A stretch of 64,000 nucleotides of DNA from Anisodus tanguticus (GCA_034509755.1 CM067546.1:15464970-15528969), one strand, 5' to 3'. Numbered from the stretch's first letter, positions 23,924 to 35,087 are shown. Made by a program: numbers and translations. The notes: generated from the letters alone by a model not told the origin.

Positions 23924-24790
23924 GATACTTTATTTTGTTCTTTATTTTCCCATGTGTACTAGACTAATGTTCTTTGATTATCAATAAAGTTGATTTACAT
24001 ACATACATATTTTAATAGTTGAATGTTATATGCATTCGTTTTTCATTTGCTTTTTAAGTATGTCGGGTAGAAAAGAGGTTGACCTTCTCACACAGGTAAC
24101 TGCCTCCTTATCTTAGTGATGATAATAGATTTTAAGAAAATTATCAAATGGATAATTTGAGAGCTATGAGCTTTAAATTATGAAGGGTCTCAGACGATTT
24201 TCCTTCCTTTAGCTACTAAGATATTTTAGTTCGCTAAGTTTGAAAATTCTATCGCATAAATGTTGACATAAGGTCGTTAAGGTGAAAAATGTTTACCTAG
24301 TTTACTTAGTAAGCCAAATGTGAGTTTCAAAAAATGATATAGTAGATAAGGAACTCAAATTTAGATACTAAGTGTGTCGAAATATCATCTATACAACATT
24401 ATTTACGAGATAAAGACCTACACTCCCTGGGAAAGGAGAACATGTTGTAGCACGTGTTTCATACCATGTGTGCTAATATCGACCAATTGGGTTAACATAA
24501 GTCCATTCTCAATTTGTTGTTGTGTAAGACCCGAAGCCTTTATGGTGGCTCATGATTTGTGTCATTTGTGACTCTGACCAGATACTTGAGACTTAGTTTG
24601 ATGTTAGCTATCTTAGTGTGTTTCCAAAAGTCCATGTACACAAATTTGGTTTGACGAAGCATATTTAGAAAAGTAGTTGAGAGCGTGAGAAGAGGAAGAT
24701 CATTGATGGAATCTCATTAATTTGTATTCATTGGTGCACCAATTATAACTTATGAGTTACAATTGTGAATACAAGAACTAATGATATATG
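23924..24790 (+). other. 3' untranslated part of Copia element F, left of element G
   Basis: Non-coding sequence following the pol stop. With 30828-31067 on the far side of element G it makes about 1.1 kb between the end of pol and the LTR. It contains an AATAAA at 23982-23987. I see no env-like or other open frame of substance in it. Confidence 0.55.
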
Positions 24791-25277
24791 TGTTGTTGGG
24801 CCTGTGTTAAAAAAATCAGGAAAAACAGAAACCAAACGGAAAGACAAAAAACCAGAAAAACAGAAAATGGAAAAATAATGCAGAAGTAAGAAAATATCCG
24901 AGACCACAGAATTCACTGTGTGTCCTTAAAGAATTTAATCCCATCACTGTACCCGAGGTTATGGATTACTTCCTCCCAGGATAAAACGGATAAACCTGTC
25001 GCAGGAGTAGCGGTATGTCAAACGCCTTCGACTTCGACGAACTCAAAGTTGGCAACGAAACACAGTAAGACTCGATAGTTTTATTTGTGGAAAGAATGCA
25101 GAATTTTCAGATGCAGGAAAAAAATTTAAGTGTCTTTAAAAATGAGGCATTGCCTCAGTTTATATAGCCTCGAAGGTGCCTCTTCGGAATAGGTTGGTGA
25201 CTGTTTGGAAAGGTTTTTTCCCTCCATTTCTCATTCACACCAACTTGGCTAGTTTTATTCATTAACTAGCTTTAACA
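24791..25277 (-). repeat. 3' LTR of Copia element G
   Basis: On the minus strand TGTTAAAGCTAG opens it and CCAACAACA closes it. It is preceded on that strand by a purine-rich tract at 25278-25298 (TTCCCCATTCATGTGGGGGAT on the minus strand, given here as two GGGG runs around TTCATG). The same sequence recurs at 30341-30827. Confidence 0.93.
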
Positions 25278-25836
25278 ATCCCCCACATGAATGGGGAATG
25301 ACTATATGATGAAAAACATGCATGACAAAAAACGGTGTGATTCGTAAGCAAGGATTAATCGCATCTGGATAAGTAGATTTCTCTTTGAACTTTCCATAGT
25401 GAACATATGTCGGATACACTCGGTCAATCGGTAGATTTGATATCCTTGAACCGTCGAGCTTTGGTGTATACCTAGACAACCACATGTCACACAATTAACC
25501 CTTTAACTGTCTTTGGTTCTCATTGTTTTATTTGTTTCAGCCATGAACACTGCCTGGTTCATAAGTGCGTAGAGAATTGGCCTTACATAATTCTCCTTGA
25601 AGCGGATTACACTTCACACTTACATAGGTGATTCCTAAATGTGTCATCCCGTAGATACACTATTTGATATACCCCGTACCAAACTTAGAAACCATTAAAA
25701 AGCCGTAATGCTTTATCCTGGTACTGAACATTGTCTCATCACGAGAATGGACCAAAGAGTTATTGTGACAATGTTGAACCGTCATTAATGACTTTGTTTG
25801 ATCTTTTTGAACCTAGATCTTGGGATCTCCAGTCTT
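25278..25836 (-). other. polypurine tract and 3' untranslated region of Copia element G
   Basis: About 560 bases between the RNase H stop and the 3' LTR. The polypurine-like GGGG runs lie at 25278-25298, next to the LTR. The rest shows no supported coding sequence; short frames at 25255-25494 extend out of the LTR and match nothing I recognise. Confidence 0.6.
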
Positions 25837-26500
25837 CTAGGTAGAGTTACCGTCACGATGACTTGTCCTCGGCCATAGTCCCATTCCCCTTGATGATCTT
25901 TCAACTACCTCTCTAGTTAGGCCTTTAGTTAGTGGATCCGACACATTATCTCTTGACTTAATATAGTCAATTGTGATAATTCCACTAGAGAGTAGTTGTC
26001 TAACGGTATTATGTCCTCGTCGTATGTCACGAGACTTTCCGTTGTACATAAGGCTCCCGGCTCTTCCTATTCCCGCTTGGCTATCGCAATGTATGCATAT
26101 AGGAGCCAACGGTTTGGGCCAAAATGGAATATCTTCTAAGAAATTCCGGAGCCATTCAGCTTCTTCACCGGCTTTGTCTAAAGCTATGAACTCGATTCCA
26201 TTGTAGAGCGGGCGATACATGTCATTTGGATGACTTCCAAGACACTCGCTCCTCCACTTATGGTAAAAACATATCCACTTGTGGATTTAGTTTCATTGAA
26301 TCGGTGATCCAATTTGCATCATTGTATCCTTCAATAACTACGGGATACCCGTTATAATGCAAAGCAAAGTTTTGAGTATGTTTTAAATACCCCAAAACTC
26401 GTTTCATTGCCGACCAATGTTTTTGGTCGGGATTACTAGTGTAGCGACTTAGTTTACTTATAGCACACGCAATATCGGTCGCGTACGTTCATAATATACA
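25837..26500 (-). pseudogene. Copia element G: RNase H
   Basis: RNase H at the end of the polyprotein. The open part (25837-26220) reads EFIALDKAGEEAEWLRNFLE, ICIHCDSQAGIGRAGS, SRDIRRGHNTVRQLLSSG and the C-terminal DNVSDPLTKGLTREVV, with acidic residues in EFIALD, HCDSQ and SDPLT. Upstream, 26221-26500 holds the connection in other frames, with readable WKCFYHKWRS-type fragments only after frameshifts. Non-functional because of these breaks. Confidence 0.88.
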
Positions 26501-27831
26501 TCAAACTTTCCAACACTCGGCATAATCCAATTGAGAATGACTTTCACCTTTATTCTTTGCAAGAGCAAGGTTCATATCAATTGGCGTCTTTGCAACTTTA
26601 AAGTCCAAATACTTGAACTTTTCAAGTACCTTTTCAATATAATGAGTTTGAGACAATGCTAGACCTTGAGGAGTCTTATGGATTTTAATTCCCAAATTAA
26701 ATCGGCAACTCCTAAGTCTTTCATATCAAACTTACTAGCAAGCATGCGCTTAGTAGCATTTATGTTAGCAATGTCGTTACTCATTATCAACATATCATCC
26801 ACGTACAAACAAACAATGACTACGTGGTTCGGAGTGTTCTTAATGTAGACACATTTATCACACTCATTTATCTTGAATCCATTTGACAGCATTGTATGGT
26901 CAAATTTTGCATGCCACTGTTTGGGTACTTGTTTTAGTCCGTAAAGAGACTTAACAAGTCGACACACCTTCTTCTCTTTCCCTGGAACTACAAACCCCTC
27001 AGGTTGTTCCATGTAAATTTCTTCATCTAACTCTCCATTTAAGAAGGTTGTTTTCACATCCATTTGATGGATTTCAAGATCGTACACGGCGGCTAACGCT
27101 ACTAACACCCGAATGGATGTAATCCTCATTACCGGCGAGTATGTATCAAAGTAATCAAGACCTTTTCGTTGTCTAAACCCTTTAACAACTAGTCTTGCCT
27201 TATATTTATCAATAGTACCATCAGCTTTCATTTTCCGCTTAAAAATCCATTTGGAACCTAAAGGTTTATTCCCTGGAGGAAGGTCAACCAATTCCCAAGT
27301 ATGGTTGTTTAATATGGATTCTATCTCACTATTGATTGCCTCTTTCCAAAATTGAGCTTCCGATGAAGACATAGCTTCGTTGAAGGTTCGAGGCTCATTC
27401 TCCAACAAAAATGTTAGAAATTCTGGTCCAAAGGAAGTAGACGTCCTTTGACGTTTGCTGCGTCTTGGATTTTCCTCATCAGGAATATTTTCCTTTGTTT
27501 CTTCCCGAGGTCGTTTAGATTCTTTGCTAGACAACTCCCATTCCTTTTTATACGAATATATGGTTTCAAAGAAGTCAGCATTATCTGATTCAATTACCGT
27601 ATTCACCTGAATGTCGGGATTTTCTGATTTGTGAACTAGAAATCGATATGCCTTACTATTTGTGGCATATCCTATGAAAACACAATCAATGGTTTTAGGT
27701 CTTATTTTTACCCTTTTGGGTTTAGGAACTTGCACCTTGGCCAAACACCCCCACACTTTGAAGTATCCCAAATTGGGCTTCATTCCTTTCCACTTTTCGT
27801 ATGGAATAGATTTTGTTTTGCTATGGGGCAC
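26501..27831 (-). pseudogene. Copia element G: integrase C-terminus, linker and reverse transcriptase
   Basis: The 390-residue frame (26659-27831) starts inside the polyprotein after a frameshift. It holds the post-integrase block WKGMKPNLGYFKVWGCLAKV (14-33) and VFIGYATNSKAYRFLVH (51-67), a charged linker with a basic RRSKRQR stretch (123-129), and the RT with GSKWIFKRKMKADGTIDKYK (192-211), ARLVVKGFRQRKGLDYFDTY (212-231), HQMDVKTTFLNG (255-266; Asp 258) and YVDD (343-346). The catalytic Asp residues are intact. RT continues at 26501-26695 in another frame (HYIEKVLEKFKYLDF), so a break near 26690 separates the pieces. Confidence 0.92.
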
Positions 27832-28684
27832 TCGATTGAGTATTCGGCTAGGCTGTTAGAATGGCTTCCCCCACAAGTTCTGGGGTAAACCGTAACTTAT
27901 TAACAGAGGCATTCATTATTTCTTTCGGGGTTCTATTTTTCCTTTCCGCAATTCCGTTTGATTGTGGCGAGTAAGAAGCGATTGTTTGATGAATAATGCA
28001 ATATTCCAAACATATTTGTTCAAAAGGAGATTCATATTCACCGCCCCTATCACTCCTTATCATTTTAATCTTTTTGTTAAGTTGAGTCTCAACTTCAGTT
28101 TTATATTGCCTGAATGCTTCAATTGCTTCATCTTTACTATTAAGTAAATAAACGTAGCAATACCGTGTACTATCGTCAATAAAAGTTATGAAATACTTCT
28201 TTCCACCGTGAGATGGGATTGACTTCATGTCACAAATATATGTATGGATTAAGTCTAAAGGACTTGAATTCCTTTCAACTAACTTATAAGGATATTTAAC
28301 ATACTTAGACTCAACACAGATTTGACATTTTGATTGATTGCATTCAAACTTAGGCAATACTTCCAAAATAATCATTTTTCGCAAGGTTCTATAATTGACA
28401 TGTCCTAAACGTGAATGCCATAAATTATTTGACTCAAGTAAGTAAGACGAAGCAGAAACTTTATTATTATTGGCAACGACCATTACATTCAGTTTGAAAA
28501 GGCCATCTGTGAGGTAACCTTTTCCTATGTACATCTCGTTCTTACTTATTACAACCTTGTCAGAAACAAAAACACACTTAAAACCATTCTTTACTAGAAG
28601 TCCGGTAGATACTAGATTTTTCCTAATTTCAGGAACATGACAGACGTTGTTGAGAGTCACCACCTTGCCAGATGTCATCTTCAA
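27832..28684 (-). pseudogene. Copia element G: integrase
   Basis: Integrase with its pre-integrase zinc domain. In the 278-residue frame the HHCC residues are H90, H95, C120 and C123 (LWHSRLGHVNY, KCQIC). The catalytic triad is D152 (ICDMK), D212 (IRSDRGGEY) and E248 (GIAERKNRT), spacing D-59-D-35-E as in Copia integrases. The N-terminal 40 residues are the end of the protease (TSGKVVTLNNVCHVPEIRKN). The frame ends at a stop after GEAILTA near 27848, and the family continues in a shifted frame. All known catalytic residues are present. Confidence 0.92.
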
Positions 28685-28823
28685 CGGTATTTTCCATAAC
28701 CTTTAATTTTGGCCATTGCGAATTTCCCATATATATGGTCTCGTCGGGCCCGGCGGGAGCATATGAAGCAAAGGCTTCTCTAACAGCACAAATGTGGCGA
28801 GTGGCGCCAGAGTCAATCCACCA
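28685..28823 (-). pseudogene. Copia element G: aspartic protease N-terminal half
   Basis: Directly after the gag stop the minus strand reads WWIDSGATRHICAVREAF, holding the Copia protease DSGA active site, then PAGPDETIYMGNSQ. A frameshift near 28690-28700 puts the second half into the integrase frame. Protease processes the Gag-Pol precursor. Confidence 0.85.
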
Positions 28824-29754
28824 CTATTTCGGATTTTCCACTAGGTTGCACTCAGACAACATAGCGCACAAGTCATCAACTTCCTCGTTTGTTTCAACCA
28901 TATTAGCCTGACCCTTCTTCTTTTCCTTTTTCAGAGCACGACAGTCTGCAACTTTGTGTCCGATTTTTCCACAATTGTGGCAGTTTCCCTTGAATTTCTT
29001 CTTGTTGGGATAGTTCCTTGGTCCCGATACATTTTTCCTCTTTTTCAGATTAGTTGGGGCAGTTTCAATAATATGTGCTCCCCCTATGGTTGATCTCCCA
29101 TTTGCCTTTTTCTCCGCTGCCTTGTTATCTTCCTCGATTCTCAACCGGACGATGAGATCTTCCAGTGTCATCTCCTTTCGCTTGTGTTTTAAGTAATTTT
29201 TGAAGTCCTTCCATGAAAGAGGCAGCTTCTCTATTACTTCCACAACTTGAAACGCCCCACTAATCACCAAACCTTCAGCGAGTAGATCGTGGATGATAAC
29301 TTGTAATTCTTGAACTTGAGTAACAACAGACTTGCCATCTACCATTTTGTAGTCCAGGAACTTGGCAGCGATAAACTTCTTTAATCCAGCATCTTCTGTT
29401 TTATATTTCTTTTCCAACGCATCCCATAGTTCTTTTGATGTTTCCACATTACTATAGACGTTGTAAAGATCATCCTCCAGTCCGCTAAGAATATAATTCT
29501 TGCAAAAAAAATCTTGATTCCGGCAAAATCGGAACGACCTCCTTAATAAACTTTTGAAGGTTTAAAGTAGTTAAATAGAAGAACATCTTTTGTTGCCATC
29601 GTTTGAAATCAATTCCGGTGAATTTTCCAGGCTTCTCTGCCGGAGCGGTCTTTGGTGCGATACGACGGAGGACGCGGACATTGCTCGTAGAACCAACCAT
29701 GGGGGATGGTGTGGCAGTAGCAGTAGCATTCAAATTTTGAGTCATGTCTCCCAT
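28824..29754 (-). pseudogene. Copia element G: gag (nucleocapsid), broken by a frameshift
   Basis: Gag forms the virus-like particle. The likely ATG is at 29754-29752 (MGDMTQNLNATATATPSPM), preferred over an earlier in-frame ATG because the peptide before it looks like leader. The N-terminal part contains KPGKFTGIDFKRWQQKM, typical of this Copia gag. The frame is lost near 29450-29490. The second part (28824-29447) reads TSKELWDALEKKYKTEDAG, a central region, basic residues and the zinc knuckle CHNCGKIGHKVADC. A TAG at 28824-28826 separates gag from the protease in the same frame. I cannot say whether this TAG is a read-through site or decay. Confidence 0.88.
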
Positions 29755-29907
29755 TTCTGTCGCAGGAAACAACAGAAAATTTAATAAACGGTGAAGACTT
29801 CGAACCGAATCATTTTTGACCGCAACAAATATAATACACAACGGTGAAGATTTTATTTCTTCAAACCGAATCAAGGTTACCCAAACAGATTTAAAATACT
29901 TGAAGCG

Positions 29908-30272
29908 AAATGCAGTAAATTGTATGTTATATACTTGATGAAGTTTTTATATCTTCAAATCAAGTACCCAAATGAGTAGAAAGTTATGGAAACTTTAATC
30001 TCAACCGGAGTAGAAAATCCGAAGATTTTAGTCTCCAAACAACATATAAGTTCGTTACATCGAAACATCAAACATACACCTTTTTTTTTTTTAATGCAGT
30101 AAATTGTATGTTGTATACTTGATGAAGTTTTTATATCTTCAAATCAAGTACCAAAATGAGTAGAAAGTTATGGAAACTTTAATCTCAATCGAAGTAGAAA
30201 ATCCGAAGATTTTAGTCTCCAAACAACATACAAGTTCGTTACATCGAAACAACAAACATACACCTTTTTTTC
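29908..30272 (-). repeat. 184-bp tandem duplication in the 5' leader of Copia element G
   Basis: The word TGCAGTAAATTGTATG occurs at 29911 and 30095, and the following roughly 170 bases repeat with few changes, including the GATGAAGTTTTTATATC and GAAAATCCGAAGATTTTAG words. Each copy ends in ACACC followed by a T run. The duplication lies between gag and the 5' LTR, so it lengthens the untranslated leader of the genomic RNA. Confidence 0.88.
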
Positions 30273-30340
30273 CGACAATGTTCTGTAATTGTTAAACAAG
30301 AACAAATGAACACAGAAATAATGAGTAAATTCCTTAAGCT

Positions 30341-30827
30341 TGTTGTTGGGCCTGTGTTCAAAAAATCAGGAAAAACAGAAACCAAACGGAAAGACAAAAA
30401 ACCAGAAAAACAGAAAATGGAAAAATAATGCAGAAGTAAGAAAATATCCGAGACCACAAAATTCACTGTGTGTCCTTAAGGAATTTAATCACCTCACTGT
30501 ACCCGAGGTTATGGATTACTTCCTCCCAGGATAAAACGGATATACCTGTCGCAGGAGTAGCGGTACATCAAACGCCTTCGACTTCGACGAACTCAAAGTT
30601 GGCAACAAAACACAGTAAGACTCGATAGTTTTATTTGTGGAAAGAATGCAGAATTTTCAGATGCAGGAAAAAAAATTCAGTGTCTTTAAAAATGAGGCAT
30701 TGCCTCAGTTTATATAGCCTCGAAGGTGCCTCTTCGGAATAGGTTGGTGACTATTTGGAAAGGTTTTTTCCCTCCATTTCTCATTCACACCAACTTGGTT
30801 AGTTTTATTTATTAACTAGCTTTAACA
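30341..30827 (-). repeat. 5' LTR of Copia element G
   Basis: Identical in length to the 3' LTR and differing from it at about 14 positions by eye. On the minus strand a TATA-like TATATAAAC lies near 30709-30717. The leader next to it (AGCTTAAGGAATTTACTC on the minus strand) does not match the usual initiator-Met PBS, so the primer tRNA is not identified. Confidence 0.93.
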
Positions 30828-30832
30828 ATATG

Positions 30833-31323
30833 ATATTTTGAGATTATATCAAATATGATTCATATGATCTGGGGTACTGCATACTTTATGATTTACTTGC
30901 AGGTTTGCACTCGACGAGAGGCTATATACTTCTAACAGATGTATAACACTTAGCTCTCACAGTATGTTGGTCGCATGGTCTACTTCCATGTATGAATGGT
31001 TGCGGAAATGAGATAAGAATATATTTTTCAGATTAGATGAGCACTCCCATTATGTGTGAGTGGGAGATGTAGAAAATTTTGGTCCACCCATTAGGGTAAT
31101 TAAGGTTAGCCCTAATATATCCTATATAAGTACACTTACAATGTAAAATAAAAATATTTTTGCAGTATTTTTCTATGCTCTTCTCTTCTCTACAAAATAC
31201 TATTAGGGTTTAGACTGTGATTTAGGGGGCTGCTCCGGTATACCGTGACAACCACCATCGGCCAGTAATTCTAGCCGTGGTTAGACTTCCGCTTCCGCAA
31301 TACGAAAAACACAAAAATTCTCA
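30833..31323 (+). repeat. 3' end of Copia element F with polypurine tract and 3' LTR
   Basis: Sequence of element F resumes after the target duplication of G. A polypurine tract GAGTGGGAGA (31058-31067) precedes TGTAGAAAATTTTGG at 31068, a typical Copia LTR opening. A TATA-like CTATATAAG is at 31121-31129. The right end is tentatively the CA near 31323 and is not confirmed, because no 5' LTR is available for comparison. Confidence 0.6.
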
Positions 31324-32263
31324 TTTTATAGTTTATGTTCTATCTAATTAGTTTAGATTAATGTGTTATATGTAAACCTTTAGTAAATGTAAGTGATCAA
31401 ACTTCTTTTTTATCTTTACTGCTTCTCAAAAAAAATTTGCATGAATTAGTTTCTGCTTATACCATGTCATGTGCATTTGGGGTACATGTATTTAAGTAAT
31501 TTTCATTAATCACCTTTAACGGTCAATGATATATGGTACTTTATGGTTGAGAAAATTAAAGAGTAATAAAGTTTTTTCTTTGTACACCAACAGAGCAGTG
31601 TCTATATATACCTACACGAGTCTGCTTCTCATTATACTTGTAGAGAATTTGTATATATGATGAATGACCCCTTACATTCCTTCGCGTCCAAGTTAAGACA
31701 GATTTTCAGCATTGCAGTTTACCCATTTAGAATAAGTATTATTTTTGGTTATAAATTTGTGGATAATTGATTATATTTGAGGGTGTTCTAATATATAATT
31801 GGTGCAATGAAATTCTAGAAAAAATTATTTTGGATTAATATTTCTCTTAATGGATTAATGGGGTGATAGAAATTAAAGACCCCTCATATGAGATCTCTGT
31901 TTGAATTTGATGTATGATTGGTGTTCTTGCACTTTGATGGAATTTGATCATCTACTTTAGATTCTCAAAAGTGTTTTTCTTAAATGTTTTTTATTATATA
32001 GGAGTTTGGAAGAAAAATGAGAAAGGGAATTACAAGGTGAAGAATCGAACTTTCTCAAAGGTGTCTTGTTTGGGTACCTGAATAAATAAACTTCTTAAAT
32101 CATGACATATTTATGTGAATGTCAAAACTCTTAGTTTTGTTGCTTTTACGTTTAAAATATTTGTGTGGGCAAATTAAGCCGTCATACACATATAGAAGAA
32201 GAGTGGGAAAAATGATAATCTCACTAAGTAAAAAATAAATTTAATTAAGTGAATGATATAAAG

Positions 32264-32520
32264 ATTGTGGTCATTTCTCAAGTGAATCTTGTGACTAACG
32301 CAAGAGATTGCATGTAGACTCTTATGTTGCTAAGCATATTTGCGCTAACAAAATTAATGTTGTGTCCTACACCGAAGTTGAAGAAGAAAAATAATTTATT
32401 TATTTTGGTGATTCTAGAACTACTCAAGTTCTTGGAATGAAAAAGTTTTTCTTAAACTTACATCTGAAAATTATTCGCTGATACATGTTCCTAATATCCT
32501 AATCAATTTGATTTTCATGC
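32264..32520 (+). pseudogene. Copia gag-pol protease relic
   Basis: A short, old fragment resembling the protease region of another Copia lineage. Readable pieces are IVVISQVNLVTNARDC (32264-32311), DSYVAKHICANK (from 32318, against DSGATRHICANK in relatives, so the active-site Gly is lost), GDSRTTQVLGMKKFFL (near 32409) and IHVPNILINLIF (near 32480), in three frames. No LTRs or other pol parts adjoin it. It is unrelated to elements F and G. Confidence 0.72.
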
Positions 32521-33730
32521 GATTATTATGAAAAGTTGGGTGACATTATATATATATATATAACCCAGGCATAAAAACCCATTTAAAATAGTTCACATAA
32601 TATAATTTAAAAATATATTTCACAGTGGATAAAATAGTCATTTTATTATTTTTACGAATATTTAGAACTTTGAAATTATTTAAAATTTTGAAGATTAATA
32701 CATCTTTCTTTATTTGGTATGTATAGAAAATCCTAATATTTAGGACTTTGAGATCAATTAGGATTTTGTATATATAGTTTGAAGGATAAGATCCCATACT
32801 ATTTTAACCGATTGTATGTTAGAAATAGAACGAAAAGATGTGAAAACTTGAAAAAATAGTTAGTTTTGTTTACATAAAAGTTGTACCTTTACAAGGAAGT
32901 TTAGACCATTAACGTCCAAGTCGATGTGACATTCAATTAGATAGTAAGTTAAGATTTATTGTCTGGCCATCTAGGAAAAGTGCGGAAAGCCCTTGTGTAA
33001 CATTAATTTGCCATTTAAATTTCAATAAAAGAGTATTACATATGTCAAACACTAAATATAATAAATTAAATTGTCACAATAGCAACCAAGAGAGGTATGA
33101 TAATGTAAGGGTATCTAATTTATATTACGAGAAAATTGAAAATAAAAGTAAGTTAGTAAGTATGCTTAAAAATATTTTAATTAATCTAAACAATCAAATA
33201 AATTCAATCAAAAAACGAAGGTTTAAATATAAAAATAAAAATTAATTTCTTGAATGTTTTAAGAAAAATATATCTAAGATCATTAATGAAAATTATAACT
33301 CAATTACATGTTTAAAATAAAGAGAAGGAAAATTTAAGTACTTATTACACGCAGTTCAACAACTAAGTCAATGTAATAACATTATTTTGTCATTTATATC
33401 AATATTGCATCTATTTTAACGCCCATTACTATTTTACACAATCTATTTATTTTTATATAAAAAATTTAATCTATTAACACGTGCATACGCTAAAACTAGT
33501 TTTGGTATAGTGATGAGAGAGGAAGATTAATAGATTAAAAAGGATCAAACTGTGGGTTAGTGGTTTATAAAACATGTTCTCCCATTACATGCTTTTAGGT
33601 TAAACAAAATATATACATGCACCGGCATTACATCAAGCTACACCAACTTATTAGTTAAGTGATTTAATAAAATATAATAATTACTTATAGTAACTAATCA
33701 GGATTAAGTAAAAAGGTACATATGCAAATA

Positions 33731-33977
33731 TTTCCTCTGTTCACTTTTACTTGTCATATTTTGCTTTGAAAGACAAATTATATGGATTTTGGTCAATATT
33801 TTAACATCATATTAATATGAAAATAATTTTCAACTTATAGTATTTCTTTTATAGATTTTAAACATCTGAATTTTAATTTTAAAATATTGAATTAAGCTAA
33901 CTCAATTTAGCTCTGAAGATTAGTTTAAATTGACTCTCGAGAAGTGAAACGTAATAAGTAAAAGTTAACGAAGGGAG
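33731..33977. mobile_element. Stowaway-like MITE
   Basis: A 247-bp non-coding element with imperfect inverted ends. The left end reads TTCCTCTGTTCACTTTTACTT and the right end, reversed, CTCCCTTCGTTAACTTTTAC. Both are flanked by TA, the Tc1/mariner target duplication. It contains no coding sequence and would move only with a transposase supplied in trans. Confidence 0.7.
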
Positions 33978-34287
33978 TATATGGCATGCATTTACTAATC
34001 TGACATAAATTTCCAGTGCAAATAATTTTTACTCAAATTTTATACCTGAAAAGATGTTATAAATATAAAATCTTTCGTTTTTAAATAAACTGAATATATT
34101 GTCAGTTAAACGAGCCATAAGACAAAGAAAAAGTGAGTTTTATACACTGGAAAGAAATAAAACTGAAAAATAATTATTCCTCTTTATGTGGTCAAAATTA
34201 TTCGTTATGAATGAGTTGGAAACCAAAAATAAGAGAAAGAAGCTATATGGAGGCTAATGTTTTTTGGGAAAACTAGAAAAATATAAT

Positions 34288-34311
34288 CGCTAGAAGGAGG
34301 GGTTGAACCTC

Positions 34312-34344
<33 letters not shown>

Positions 34345-34361
34345 AACTGAGCTATTCCAGC
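34288..34361 (-). tRNA. tRNA-Asn (anticodon GTT), nuclear type
   Basis: A complete 74-nt cloverleaf without intron on the minus strand. The acceptor stem GCTGGAA pairs with TTCTAGC (one G-T pair), followed by discriminator G at 34288. The D arm is GCTC-AGTTGGTTA-GAGC, the anticodon arm TGTGG-CTGTTAA-CCACA with anticodon GTT at 34327-34325, the variable loop AGGTC, and the T arm GGAGG-TTCAACC-CCTCC. Box A (TAGCTCAGTTGG) and box B (GGTTCAACCCC) are inside the gene. A T run follows on the minus strand near 34280-34276, a Pol III terminator. The sequence is of cytosolic plant type, not the chloroplast Asn tRNA. CCA is not encoded, as expected. Confidence 0.96.
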
Positions 34362-35087
34362 TTCTTCAAAACTGAAGATACTGTTTTATATTTTAATTTT
34401 GTAGAAGGTATAAACTGTATCGTTGCCATGCTCCGGAAATTATGACATACGAATTACATCTATTTGGTGCTGGGTTCTAATGGCCATATGCAATGAGTTT
34501 AATATTGAAACTTTAGGATCAAATTTGAGAATTAGTTAAAAAGGACTTCTACAAATTGAATAGAAGTCCATGACCCGCTAAATTCTTTTTAAATTCAATA
34601 TTTTATATTTTCCAAGTTGGTAAGAGTGAGAGTTTTTTAACTTGTTCTATATGGCATTAGTCAACATTCAAATTACAAATAAAGAAAATGAACACTTTAA
34701 AAAAAAACCTCTCATACCCTCTAAAAATTTTATGATTAAATTCTGTTATATTTTCTTCATGTAGTATGATCTCATTTTTTGAAGTAGAAATAATAAGCTT
34801 CGGAATGTCTCTAACTATAATTTTATTGGAAAATGTATAGAATAAACATTTGTTAATATAATTCTTGATTTAAAATTAAAATATAATAATCATAATGCCA
34901 TAAACATGAAATTTTATTACATTGCCTCAAATCATAAAAAATATCATCTATGGAGTTATTGTTGACCTTTTCATTTTAACTTTAAATTAAGGATTATATT
35001 AGGAAATGCTTATCCTATTTCTATTCGAAAAAGGTTAACAAATAAAAATATTTATATTTTATTAGGAAAAAAATTATCATTATCTAA
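34362..35087. other. intergenic sequence
   Basis: AT-rich non-coding DNA upstream of the tRNA gene, between it and the LINE fragment. I see no open frame, repeat or motif to report in it. Confidence 0.6.

Larger units (their letters stand above)
24791..30827 (-). mobile_element. Copia element G, complete with LTRs and TSD
   Basis: A 6037-bp Ty1/Copia element, probably of Tork type, on the minus strand. Both LTRs are exactly 487 bp, TG...CA bounded, and the 5-bp target duplication ATATG is perfect (24786-24790 and 30828-30832). gag, protease, integrase, RT and RNase H follow in Copia order but with a few frameshifts and one stop between gag and pol. By eye the LTRs differ at about 14 of 487 sites. 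It inserted into the 3' untranslated region of Copia element F. Confidence 0.95.
31324..34287. other. AT-rich intergenic DNA
   Basis: About 3 kb of AT-rich sequence in which I support only a Copia protease relic (32264-32520) and a MITE (33731-33977), annotated separately. A short TA microsatellite sits at 32549-32562. An open frame at 33042-33245 is rich in Lys, Asn and Ile, as expected by chance in such AT-rich DNA, and is not called a gene. Confidence 0.6.

Noticed and set aside
26666..28911. Plus-strand frames of 60-79 residues at 26666-26848, 27662-27859, 27962-28147 and 28672-28911
   Set aside because: They are antisense shadows of the Copia G polyprotein.
33042..33245. 67-residue Lys/Asn/Ile-rich open frame
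   Set aside because: Composition is what AT-rich DNA gives by chance; no domain, no supporting context.
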